DNA of 34,693 nucleotides from Synergistaceae bacterium. GTDB lineage: Bacteria > Synergistota > Synergistia > Synergistales > Aminobacteriaceae. Each line of letters begins with the position of its first letter. The first letter of the stretch is position 1. Below the pieces are notes generated by a model that saw only the letters and a list, made by a program, of their open reading frames with translations, made no database searches and was not told the DNA's origin. The stretch spans positions 1-34,693 of the forward strand of contig JAITGX010000097.1 in assembly GCA_031280275.1 (NCBI GenBank), written 5' to 3'. Position numbers and translations under genes: made by a program. Shown piece after piece: positions 17,093-26,034 of this stretch.

Positions 17093-18223
17093 ATGGACGA
17101 GCCCCGCCTTTTCACTTTCAAAGAGAATTTGACCTCCCTAGACAAGCCCCTTTCCGGCAGCGCAGCTCTGCTGGTGCTATGCGGAGTTGCCTGCATTTAC
17201 AGCGCCGGCGGCGGACGCGGCGATGGTTACGCGCTTCGGCAGCTCGGCTGGAGCGCCGTTTCCTGCCTGCTCTACGCCGCCGTGGCGGCGGCAGGCTACC
17301 GCCGCTTCATGAGTCTGGCCTATCCCATCTACGGGCTGACGCTTCTCGTCTTGGCCCTGACGGTGGTGGCCGCGCCGGAGGTGAAGGGGGCTCAGCGCGC
17401 TATTTCTTTGGGGTTCATTCGTATCCAGCCCTCCGAGTTTGGCAAGATTGCCCTGATTCTCGTCCTCTCCAAGTTTCTGAGCCGTTACCCTCCCTTTACC
17501 CTGAAAACCTTCGCGGCTGGCCTGCTCGTGGGGCTTCCGTCCCTGTTCTTAGTTCTCATCCAACCGGACGCGGGCAGCGCGCTGGTCTACGCCGTCATCA
17601 TCTTCGCGGCGCTTTTCGTCGCGGGCACGCCCTTCAAATATTTGTTTTCCATCGCCGGCCTGGGGGCAGCCATGCTTCCCTTCGCCTGGATATTCCTCAA
17701 AGATTACCAGAAAATGAGGCTGTTGGTCTTCCTGGATCCAACGCGGGACCCCTTGGGCGCGGGGTACAACGTCATTCAGTCGCGGATCGCCGTGGGGTCC
17801 GGAGGCGTGTGGGGCAAGGGGTTCTTCCAGGGCTTGCAGAGCAAGCTGCGTTTCCTGCCGGAGCCTCACACGGATTTCATCTTCAGCGTGTACGCGGAGG
17901 AGTTCGGCTTTTGGTGCTCCGTGGGGCTTCTGTGCGTTTTCGCCCTGATCTTCACGCGCATCGTGACGGCGGGGATGAAAAACCGCGACATTCAGGGAAA
18001 GTTCATCACCGCAGGAACGGCAGCCTGGATATGGTTCCAGATGTTCGAGAGCATCGGCATGAGCATGGGGCTCATGCCAGTCACGGGAATTCCCCTGCCC
18101 TTTTTGAGCTACGGAGGCAGTTCCCTGCTGTCCCTCTCCATCGCCCTGGGACTGGTGGCCAGCGTCCGCGCCGGGGCTGCCAAGCGCATCAGCGGAAAGA
18201 TATTCAGCGCCGGCGGATTTTAG
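17093..18223 (+). CDS. rodA: Rod shape-determining protein RodA (SEDS family)
   Basis: Multi-TM; IRIQPSEFGKIALIL, LIQPDAGSALVY, GFLPEPHTDFIFSVYAEEFGFW-like block, MPVTGIPLPFLSYGGSSLLS. Confidence 0.93.
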   Translation: MDEPRLFTFKENLTSLDKPLSGSAALLVLCGVACIYSAGGGRGDGYALRQLGWSAVSCLLYAAVAAAGYRRFMSLAYPIYGLTLLVLALTVVAAPEVKGAQRAISLGFIRIQPSEFGKIALILVLSKFLSRYPPFTLKTFAAGLLVGLPSLFLVLIQPDAGSALVYAVIIFAALFVAGTPFKYLFSIAGLGAAMLPFAWIFLKDYQKMRLLVFLDPTRDPLGAGYNVIQSRIAVGSGGVWGKGFFQGLQSKLRFLPEPHTDFIFSVYAEEFGFWCSVGLLCVFALIFTRIVTAGMKNRDIQGKFITAGTAAWIWFQMFESIGMSMGLMPVTGIPLPFLSYGGSSLLSLSIALGLVASVRAGAAKRISGKIFSAGGF

Positions 18224-18248
18224 AATGTTTCCTCTGCGGGGACGCCCC

Positions 18249-21200
18249 CTAATCCGAAAGGCGGATGCAGCCCGGCGCTTGAATGATACTGCGGCCGTTC
18301 CCCTGAGGAATGACCTCGATCTGGGCGGCAATGCGCTCCTTCAGTGCGTCCACGTGGGAGATGATGCCGATCAGCTTGCCCTCCCGCCTCAGACTGGTGA
18401 GGGTGGAAAGTGCCATGTCCAGGGCCTCCTCGTCAAGGGTGCCGAAGCCCTCGTCCAGAAAAAGGGAGTCCACCCGAACCTTCCGGCTGGCCATCTGCGA
18501 AAGCCCTAGAGCCAAGGCCAGGCTGACGATGAAACTTTCTCCGCCCGACAGGTTTTTGGCCGACCGTACCTCTCCCGCCTGATAGTTATCGATGACCTTC
18601 AGCTCCAAGGAAAGGTCGCCGTCCCGCGTCAGCATGTAGCGGTCCGTCATTTTCCGCAGTTGGTGGTTCGCGTGGCGGAGCACCATTTCGAAGGTCAACC
18701 CCTGTGCGAAGTTGCGGTACTTCTGTCCGTCAGCGGAGCCGATCAGGTCGTGGAGCCTCTCCCATCGCTGGCTCTCCTGTCTTTGCCTTTTCAGGACGGC
18801 CGCGCGCTCCCCGCGCTTTTGGGAAAGCTCCTCTTCGCCTTCCAGCCGCGAGCGAAGGGCTCCTACCTCTTGCTGCAGCTCTCTCTGAGCCGATGCTGCC
18901 TGCGCCGCCCGGTCCCGAATGTCATCCAGCGTGCTGTCCGTTAATTGGCGGCGTCTCTGTTCTTCAAGGGCGAACTTCCGGTCTAGCCGCCGCGTGTCCA
19001 GCTCCGTCCGCTCCGAGTCCAGCGCCTGGGCCCGTTCCTGAAGCACTTTACGCTCCACCTCGGACAGGCAGGCCGCCAAATAGGCGTCCTCGCCGATGAA
19101 GCCGTTCTCGGCAAGCTGTCTTTTAAAAGCGACCTCCGTTTTTTGCAGTCTATCGGAGCGGATGTGAATGGCCTTCCCCAGCTCCTCTATGCGGGAGTGC
19201 ATGTTCAAGGCTTCCTGAAGCGCGGCCTCCCGTGCGGCACGTTTGGCCTCCACCTGTTCGAGAGCGGCGTTCACCAGCTCCGTCTGGGCCGCTTCCTCCA
19301 CCTCCGGCGCTTTTTCCCCGAAAAGGCTGACCCGCTGCTGCCGAATCGCGTCCTTCTCCGCCTTCAGCGCCTTTGCGACCTGCTGCTTTTCTTTCAGCGC
19401 GAGGCTCAAACTCTGCAAGCTGTCCTGCCCGTGCTGCAAATCCCGCTCCCAAACGGAAAGCCGCTTTTCCAGATCCAAACTAAGCCGGTGCTGCTCCTGC
19501 CATCGTTTCATCCGCGTTTCCAGCGCCGTGAGCACCTGCTCCGGCCTTTCGTCAGGAAGGTTCCTGTACCCGTAGGGTGACACCTGACGAGCCAGGCCGA
19601 GGCGGATGTTTCTATGCTCCTCCTCGCAAATTCGGGTCTCTTGAACCAGGCGGTTCCACTCGCGCGCCGCGGCCTCTTTAGCAAACTCCGCCTCCTGCTG
19701 GGAGCGCGTCAGGTGATCGCGTTCCTCCCTCATCTGCTCCAGGCCGTCCTGTATTACGCGCAGGTTCTGATCTATTTTCTCCGCCCGTTCGACGGCGAGC
19801 CGCGTTCTCTGCAAAACCTCCTCTGTTTTTTTGCGTTCCCACTCAATGGCTGTCAGGGGGTCGGCGTCCATGGGCAAGACCATCTGCAAGGCGGACAGTC
19901 CCTCGGCAAGCTGATCCTCCTCTGCCTTCAGGCGAATTTGAAGCCGGCTGTCCTCTTCTTCTAACTGGCGAAGCTCCTGGCCGAGCCGCGCGTTCTCCAC
20001 CCGCTGGGTGGAAAGCGCCTCATTCCGCAAGCTCAGTTCCCTCCGGGCCCGTTCCAGGGCCGACTGGGTCTCGTCCCCGTCGGGAAGGGCCCCCGATGCG
20101 TAGGGATGCTCAATCGAGCCGCACAGGGGACAAGGCTGGCCCTCACGGAGACCGCCGCGGGCTTCTTCCAGGTCTCTGATCCGCCGGATCAAGTCCGTCT
20201 GCGTTTCCAGGAGGCGGACTTCCCTCTCCGCCTCCCGCACCCGGACCTCTTGCTCCTGAATCCACCATAATCCCTCGCGTCGGGCGACGTCCAGCGCCTC
20301 GCAGCGCGCTTTCAGCTCACCTCGCTCAGCGGCGGTTTGGGTGCGGCGTCCTAGAACCTCCGCGATCCGCTCCTGCCGCGCCACGCGTCCGGCCAGGTCC
20401 GTCAAGGACCCGCGCCACTCCGCCAGCGGGCGGTGAGCCAGCAGCTCCACCAACCCAGCCTGCTCCTTTCGCAGGACGTTTTCCGTGGAGGCGCACTTCA
20501 TCTTCACGGTATCCAGCAGGACGTTCTGCCCGTTCAGGAGGTTCTGAGTGTCTTGTTTCCGCTTCTCGGCCTCAACCCGCTCCCTCTCCAGCCGCCGCCG
20601 TTTCTCGGTGGAGAGGGTCAGGACGTCGAATCGCGTCCTCATTTCAGCGAACTGCTCGATGAGCCTTTCGTCCGCCGCGTTGTCCTGCAGGTACCTCCCG
20701 ACGTCCCTAAAGCGCACCTGCTCGGCCTCGAAGCGGAGGCGGTCCGCGTTCAGTTTGGCGCTCACTTCCTCCGCTGCCCGCGCCAGGTCGTCGGCGCTTT
20801 CTTGGATATCGCGGATCGGGGAGGCTTTCTCCCGCTGCTTCAGGTCCAGCTCCCGAACCGTGCGCAGAAGTTCCAAGAGCTTTTTCTGCTCCATCTGCCG
20901 CTCGGCCAGGACGGAGCGCGCCATTTGCAAGGCGTCCTCCGCGCGTCGGACGTTGGCCTCCAGTTCCGGCGTCTTCGCCTGGCACTCGAAAAGCGCCTTT
21001 TTCTCAGTCTCCTGTTCCCTCCGCAGCGCCAACAGGGCGGCGTGGGTGCTGCCAAACTCCAAGGCTGTCTGGGCCCGCTCCAGCCGCCTGCGCTCCATCT
21101 CGAAGCCCTCCCGCCGCCTGCTTAGGTCTCGATCCCGGTCCTCGAGAGCGTCCAGCTCCTTTTGAAGCACCGCCATACCCTCTAGCCATTCGAGTTCCGC

Positions 21201-21944
21201 GCCGCACCGCTTCAAGTCTCGCTCCGCTTGAGACGCCTCCTTTTCCTTGGCGGCCAGTTCCAAGCGCAGGGCTTCTACATCCTCCGGTTCCAGGTTCTTC
21301 AAGTTCCCCACCTCGGCTTCGAGGACGATCAGGGCGCTGCGCTCGGTGTTGCGGATTTCGTGAGCGCGCATGGAGAGCTGACTGTAAATTTCTGTTCCCG
21401 TGATCTGCTCCAAGATCGGGGAACGCTCGCCGGGAGGGCTTTGCAAGAAAGCGGCGAAACCGCCCTGAGCCAGGAGAATGGAGCGAACGAACTGATCGTA
21501 GGAGAGCCCCGTGACCTCCTTGATTTTTTCGGCCACGTGACGCTGGCGGGTTTCCAGCACCCTCCCCAACCCTATGTCCGCGATTTCGTGCCGGATCTGC
21601 TGCAGGGCGCCGTCCAGGAACTTGCGGGCCCGATGCTGCTCCCAGAAGGCGGCGTACTGCTTGACGCCTCCGCTCCCAGCGCTGGCTTCGAAAACGAGTT
21701 CAGCAAAGCATTCTCCCGTGTGGCGAGACATGACCTCGTTCTCGCTCTGAGTGACGTCTTTCAGGCGCGGCGTGCGCCCATAGAGCGCCAGGCATATGGC
21801 GTCCAGAACGGTGGTCTTCCCCGCGCCGGTGGGGCCTGTGATGGCAAAAATCCCGTCGGAGGAGTAGGCGGGGTGCGTGAAGTCGATTTTCCACTCTCCT
21901 AGGATGGAGTTCAAATTTTTGAAGCGAACGCTGAGTACACGCAT
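18249..21944 (-). CDS. sbcC: Exonuclease subunit SbcC (Rad50-like SMC ATPase)
   Basis: N-terminal MRVLSVRFKNLNSILGEWKIDFTHPAYSSDGIFAITGPTGAGKTTVLDAICLALYG; zinc hook CPLCGSIEHP; C-terminal LSGGESFIVSLALALGLSQ and LFLDEGFGTLDEE. Confidence 0.95.
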   Translation of the reverse strand: MRVLSVRFKNLNSILGEWKIDFTHPAYSSDGIFAITGPTGAGKTTVLDAICLALYGRTPRLKDVTQSENEVMSRHTGECFAELVFEASAGSGGVKQYAAFWEQHRARKFLDGALQQIRHEIADIGLGRVLETRQRHVAEKIKEVTGLSYDQFVRSILLAQGGFAAFLQSPPGERSPILEQITGTEIYSQLSMRAHEIRNTERSALIVLEAEVGNLKNLEPEDVEALRLELAAKEKEASQAERDLKRCGAELEWLEGMAVLQKELDALEDRDRDLSRRREGFEMERRRLERAQTALEFGSTHAALLALRREQETEKKALFECQAKTPELEANVRRAEDALQMARSVLAERQMEQKKLLELLRTVRELDLKQREKASPIRDIQESADDLARAAEEVSAKLNADRLRFEAEQVRFRDVGRYLQDNAADERLIEQFAEMRTRFDVLTLSTEKRRRLERERVEAEKRKQDTQNLLNGQNVLLDTVKMKCASTENVLRKEQAGLVELLAHRPLAEWRGSLTDLAGRVARQERIAEVLGRRTQTAAERGELKARCEALDVARREGLWWIQEQEVRVREAEREVRLLETQTDLIRRIRDLEEARGGLREGQPCPLCGSIEHPYASGALPDGDETQSALERARRELSLRNEALSTQRVENARLGQELRQLEEEDSRLQIRLKAEEDQLAEGLSALQMVLPMDADPLTAIEWERKKTEEVLQRTRLAVERAEKIDQNLRVIQDGLEQMREERDHLTRSQQEAEFAKEAAAREWNRLVQETRICEEEHRNIRLGLARQVSPYGYRNLPDERPEQVLTALETRMKRWQEQHRLSLDLEKRLSVWERDLQHGQDSLQSLSLALKEKQQVAKALKAEKDAIRQQRVSLFGEKAPEVEEAAQTELVNAALEQVEAKRAAREAALQEALNMHSRIEELGKAIHIRSDRLQKTEVAFKRQLAENGFIGEDAYLAACLSEVERKVLQERAQALDSERTELDTRRLDRKFALEEQRRRQLTDSTLDDIRDRAAQAASAQRELQQEVGALRSRLEGEEELSQKRGERAAVLKRQRQESQRWERLHDLIGSADGQKYRNFAQGLTFEMVLRHANHQLRKMTDRYMLTRDGDLSLELKVIDNYQAGEVRSAKNLSGGESFIVSLALALGLSQMASRKVRVDSLFLDEGFGTLDEEALDMALSTLTSLRREGKLIGIISHVDALKERIAAQIEVIPQGNGRSIIQAPGCIRLSD

Positions 21945-21968
21945 GTTATCCTCTCTCCTGCCAAAGAC

Positions 21969-23201
21969 TCACTGGAGTTCCGCCCGGAGCGTTTCAAGTA
22001 CCTCCATGTAGGCCGCGAAAAGGGCGGAACGCTCTTTTTCGGGCACTTTTCTCGCCTCCAGACAGCGGGAAAAAACGTCCGACACGTCCAGCTCGGCGAG
22101 TTCTTCGCGCTCGTCCCACAAGCCCGGAGCGCTGCTGGAATTTCTCGTCACCCGGACCCGAAGCACCTCCAGCTCCGACCCTTCGGTGAGGGCGGCGATG
22201 CGCCGGCGCAGGTCGGGAGCAGGCGCGTTCCCCTCGCAGACGACCTCCACCCAGATGCCGCCCCCGCGCGCTCGAAGCTCCCCCAGGCGAACCTCCAGGG
22301 CGTTTATGTCCCCCACGATACGCTCCATTTCCTGGAACACGGGTACGGGAAGCTTCCTTACCCGCGCGGGGGGTTTCCCGCCGTCGAGTTCCACCAGAAG
22401 GACGCTCTTGTCCCGTCTCTCCCCAGGGTTCATGGGCAGGGGCGCGCCGCTGTAGCGCGCGGTGTCGGCGTCTCCCACCCTCTGGGACGAGTGGAGGTGT
22501 CCCAGAGCCAGGTAGTCGAAGCAGGTGGGGAAACGCCTTAGGTTCACCCGTACCAGCGATCCAACATAGAGTTCACGGACGCCGTCTTCCTCTGTCGTCT
22601 GTCCGCCAACGGCAAAAAGGTGCCCCGTGGCCACGATGGGAATATATTGTCCCTCCGCGGCCAACGCCGCGCGCTTCTCCTCCGCCAGGCGGCCAAGTTC
22701 CTTGTAGTGGCGCTCAATCCCCAGGGCTAACTTGCGGTCTTTATCTTCCGCGCTCTCGCCCGCCTCAAAAGAGCGGACGTCTTTGTCTCGCAGGTAGGGC
22801 ACAGCACAGATCAAAAGCTCCGGGGTCCCGTCCGGACCGTCAAGCGTCAGAAGTTCGTCCTCGGCGTTTTCTGTGATCGTCCCCACCACGTGCACGTTCA
22901 AGGAGCGAAGAAGCTCCTTGGGAGCGTTCAAAAAGGAAGGGGAGTCGTGGTTGCCGCCCACGACCACCACGTGACGGCATCCGGACGCAGCCGCGCGGTA
23001 AAGAAAACGGTAATAAAGCTCCTGGGCGCGGATACCTGGCGTGGGGCCATCGAACACGTCCCCGGCCACCAGCAGGACGTCGGCACCGTGCTCCCGCAGC
23101 GCCGCCAGGAGCCAGTCGAGAAATCCCTCAAACTCCCGTGTGCGCTTTTTTCCACAGAGGGTCCGTCCCAAGTGCCAGTCGGATGTGTGCAGAATTTTCA
23201 T
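21969..23201 (-). CDS. sbcD: Exonuclease subunit SbcD (Mre11-like nuclease)
   Basis: MKILHTSDWHLGRTL, LLVAGDVFDGPTP, VVGGNHDSP, YLALGHLHSSQ. Confidence 0.95.
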   Translation of the reverse strand: MKILHTSDWHLGRTLCGKKRTREFEGFLDWLLAALREHGADVLLVAGDVFDGPTPGIRAQELYYRFLYRAAASGCRHVVVVGGNHDSPSFLNAPKELLRSLNVHVVGTITENAEDELLTLDGPDGTPELLICAVPYLRDKDVRSFEAGESAEDKDRKLALGIERHYKELGRLAEEKRAALAAEGQYIPIVATGHLFAVGGQTTEEDGVRELYVGSLVRVNLRRFPTCFDYLALGHLHSSQRVGDADTARYSGAPLPMNPGERRDKSVLLVELDGGKPPARVRKLPVPVFQEMERIVGDINALEVRLGELRARGGGIWVEVVCEGNAPAPDLRRRIAALTEGSELEVLRVRVTRNSSSAPGLWDEREELAELDVSDVFSRCLEARKVPEKERSALFAAYMEVLETLRAELQ

Positions 23202-23229
23202 AGCTCACTCCCTCATAAAAATTTTTTTA

Positions 23230-23409
23230 ACATATTATAACCCCCATTTTGCAGAGCCTTGAGCTTACGAGTTTCCAATTTGGGAAATCGTGGGGCACAT
23301 TACGCCATGAACAAGCATTTTTTAACAAACAAAGTATGGCACAGAATACGTCATAAAGATCTGCTTCCCGCGGATGCGTCTTCTTTTTCAGGAAATACGC
23401 TCTAACTTT
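23230..23409 (-). pseudogene. IS5-family transposase N-terminal remnant
   Basis: Reverse strand reads KVRAYFLKKKTHPREADLYDVFCAILCLLKNACSWRNVPHDFPNWKLVSSRLCKMGVIIC*, without a start codon; matches the IS5-type LYDVFCAxLYLLKxGCxWRxxPxDFPxWxxVY region. Not in the ORF track. Confidence 0.8.
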
Positions 23410-23479
23410 AGCTATGTGTTATGATAATATAAAAAACTGAAAATCGGTAATCCATCACGCGAAAGGAAGTGCGTTTGTT

Positions 23480-24631
23480 TTGAAATTGGCGGAACGGTAT
23501 CAAAAAGCGCAGCCGTCTGGAATGGTCAAAATCTTCCAGGCAATCGAGAAGATGGACGAGGTGCTGAACCTCGGCATTGGTGAGCCCGACTTCGATACTG
23601 AGCACGACATCATCGACGTGGCGGCGCGAGCCGCGAAGGATGGGTTCACGCATTATCCCCCGCTTCAGGGGTTTCTCGACGTCCGAGAGGCGGTTTGCGC
23701 TTACTGGGAACGCCATCACGGCCTCAACTGCTCTCCTGAGGAGGTTCTGATGACCGTGGGGGGCATTCAGACCCCGAACCTGGCCATGCAGGCCCTGCTC
23801 AACCCCGGCGACGAAGTCATCCTGGTGGAGCCCTGTTTCACGCCTTATTTCACTCAGGTTCGGGACAGCGGCGGCGCGGCCGTCTCCGTCGGAACAACAG
23901 AGGAGAACGGCTTCGCCCCCACCATTGGTGATCTGGAAAGGGTCATCACACCCCGCACGAAAATCCTCCTGCTGAACTCCCCCTGCAACCCCACGGGGCG
24001 GGTCATCCCTCGCGGACAGTTGGAAGAAATCGCGGCCCTCGCCGCCAAGCACGACCTCTTTGTGCTCAGCGACGAAATATACGAGGCCTTGGTCTACAAA
24101 GGTAAACACACGGCGTTTCCCACGCTTCCCGGAATGAGGGAGCGGACGCTGATCATGGGGGGCATGTCCAAGAGCCACTGCATGACTGGCTGGCGGGTGG
24201 GCTACGCCATCGGCCCGGCGGAACTCATCCGCGTCATGACCATGATCGCCACCAGCAGAACCTACGGGCTGAACACCCTAGCGCAAAAGGCGACCTCCTA
24301 CGCTCTGACCAACCACGACGAAAAGCTGATCGAGCGCAAAAACATCTTCGCCGAGCGCATGGATTACGTCTCTGGCCGGCTGAATAAGATGAAAAACGTC
24401 ACCTGCGCTTTTGCCGAGGGGGCCTTCTACCTCTTCCCCAACGTCAAGGGCACGGGTCTCACCAGCGAGGCCTTCGTGTGGAAGCTGTTGGAGGAGTCCC
24501 ACGTGGCCGCGATCCCCGGCTCCGCCTTTGGACCTAGCGGCGAGGGGTATCTTAGAATCGCCTGTACTCAGTCGATGGAAATTCTGATTCAGGCCATGGA
24601 CCGCATGGAAACCTTCCTGAAAAACCTCTAA
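23480..24631 (+). CDS. PLP-dependent aminotransferase, class I/II
   Basis: LGIGEPDFDT, NSPCNPTGRV, LSDEIYEALVY, MSKSHCMTGWRVGYAIG (PLP lysine). TTG start with upstream gaaaggaag. Confidence 0.9.
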   Translation: MKLAERYQKAQPSGMVKIFQAIEKMDEVLNLGIGEPDFDTEHDIIDVAARAAKDGFTHYPPLQGFLDVREAVCAYWERHHGLNCSPEEVLMTVGGIQTPNLAMQALLNPGDEVILVEPCFTPYFTQVRDSGGAAVSVGTTEENGFAPTIGDLERVITPRTKILLLNSPCNPTGRVIPRGQLEEIAALAAKHDLFVLSDEIYEALVYKGKHTAFPTLPGMRERTLIMGGMSKSHCMTGWRVGYAIGPAELIRVMTMIATSRTYGLNTLAQKATSYALTNHDEKLIERKNIFAERMDYVSGRLNKMKNVTCAFAEGAFYLFPNVKGTGLTSEAFVWKLLEESHVAAIPGSAFGPSGEGYLRIACTQSMEILIQAMDRMETFLKNL

Positions 24632-24692
24632 CAGGCTTTTGGGACTCCGCCGAGGGGAAACCCAAGGGCAGGGTCCCAGTCAAGGGGACGTC

Positions 24693-25628
24693 ATGGCTGA
24701 TAAAATGGAACACTCCCAAACTGCGGCGGTAGGATTTTCTGGACTTTCCGATTTAGTATCAGAGGTTGAGTTGACTTATGAAGTCAACAAAGGTGAAAAC
24801 GATAATGTGCATTACAGGCCGAATTTCGCCGAGACGAAAAGCGGGGCTGTGACGTCCTCCCCCTCTTCTCCGTCAACATATCCCGTCAAGTCGGTGCTCG
24901 TTTGTCTTGCTGTTTTCGCGTTTGGATTCATGGCTTTGAGCAAATTAAACACTCAAACCTCCAAATCTTCCCTCTCTTCCTCGTCTTCCCTCTCTTCCTC
25001 TTATTCACAGAAACCTCCCGATATTTCGGCAGAGCCCTCTCGGCATACGGCTCTGGGCTCAGAACCGCAATACGAGCGCCCTCCCGTCGGCACGGATCAC
25101 AGATTGACCGTTTCTCAGATACGGTGGGTTCTTCAGGCAAGCATTTACCTCGATACCATGCGAAATATTGTGAAAACGGATTACGCGGTAGGCAGGTTCA
25201 ACGAACTCGTGGAGGATTACAACCAGCGTGGAGGGCAGTTCAAATATTTCGATAGGGATATGCAGCGCGCCCGGCGTGACGTGGAGGCCGCGCGAAGCCA
25301 AATTGAGTTGAAGGCAGTCAGACAAGCCAGATTATGGGAAAAGCTAGGACAGGCAAGCGACGCCAGCGCCGGGAGCGTGAACAACGGAAGCACGGAAGAC
25401 GCGAAAACGGAAGACGCGAAAGGCGATAAACCCGACTTAAGCAGGGCGGACGTCAAAGAGATACAACGGCTTTTGAAAGACCTCGGCTGCAATCCAGGCT
25501 CGATAGACGGCAAGGTTGGTGCCAAGACGGAACTGGCGGTAAAAGCGTTTCAAAAAAGCGAAAACACGGAGCAGGATGGGAAAATCGATCGAAACCTGCT
25601 CGATTTGCTCAGAACTCGCAAGCGGTGA
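24693..25628 (+). CDS. Single-pass membrane protein with C-terminal peptidoglycan-binding domain
   Basis: TM VKSVLVCLAVFAFGFMALS; Ser-rich linker; LTVSQIRWVLQASIYLDTMRNIV...FNELVEDYNQRGGQFKYFDRDMQRARRDVEAARSQIE; C-terminal PG_binding_1-like DVKEIQRLLKDLGCNPGSIDGKVGAKTELAVKAFQK. Confidence 0.75.
   Translation: MADKMEHSQTAAVGFSGLSDLVSEVELTYEVNKGENDNVHYRPNFAETKSGAVTSSPSSPSTYPVKSVLVCLAVFAFGFMALSKLNTQTSKSSLSSSSSLSSSYSQKPPDISAEPSRHTALGSEPQYERPPVGTDHRLTVSQIRWVLQASIYLDTMRNIVKTDYAVGRFNELVEDYNQRGGQFKYFDRDMQRARRDVEAARSQIELKAVRQARLWEKLGQASDASAGSVNNGSTEDAKTEDAKGDKPDLSRADVKEIQRLLKDLGCNPGSIDGKVGAKTELAVKAFQKSENTEQDGKIDRNLLDLLRTRKR
24966..25000 (+). repeat. In-frame direct repeat (tcttccctctcttcctc x2, 18-nt period) in Ser-rich linker
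   Basis: 24966-24982 and 24984-25000 identical over 17 nt. Confidence 0.85.
25392..25421 (+). repeat. In-frame tandem repeat acggaagacgcgaaa x2 (TEDAK TEDAK)
   Basis: 25392-25406 and 25407-25421 identical over 15 nt. Confidence 0.9.
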
Positions 25629-25659
25629 ACGTAACGGTTTCCCTCTGGAGGTGATGACG

Positions 25660-26034
25660 ATGAACGAAAATGATGCGCGCCTTGAACACATGGAGGACAC
25701 GATAATCACCTTATTTGTGGAATCTTGGCGCTTTGGAAAAACCTTTCAGCGGCTTGTGACGAAACTTGACGCCGGAGAACAAAAACGCCATGAAAGCCAG
25801 CTTCGATGGTTCAGAAGGAAGGTGGAAGACGCGCTGAACGGCCTCGAACTGAGGTCTGTCGATATCGAAGGACAGCCTTTCGAACCCGGCGCGGCTGCGA
25901 CGCCTTTGAACGTCGCGGAATTCGAGGCTGATGACGCGTTGATTGTCGCCCAAATGCTCGAACCAATTATAATGGATAAAAAAGGCCAGGTAAAAAAGAT
26001 GGGAATCGTTATCTTGCGGAAGGTGGAACAATGA
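25660..26034 (+). CDS. Minimal GrpE-like protein (putative Hsp70 nucleotide exchange factor)
   Basis: RBS ggagg at 25647-25651; short helical N-terminus then GrpE beta-domain-like IEGQPFEPGAAATPLNVAEFEADDALIVAQMLEPIIMDKKGQVKKMGIVILRKVE; stop overlaps Hsp70 start. Confidence 0.6.
   Translation: MNENDARLEHMEDTIITLFVESWRFGKTFQRLVTKLDAGEQKRHESQLRWFRRKVEDALNGLELRSVDIEGQPFEPGAAATPLNVAEFEADDALIVAQMLEPIIMDKKGQVKKMGIVILRKVEQ

Noticed and set aside
17179-18252. 357-aa plus-strand ORF overlapping rodA in another frame
   Set aside because: Arg/Gly/Pro-rich out-of-frame translation; RodA motifs are in the 17093 frame.
20433-21125. 230-aa plus-strand ORF opposite sbcC
   Set aside because: Leu/Arg/Pro-rich shadow of the SbcC coiled-coil coding sequence.
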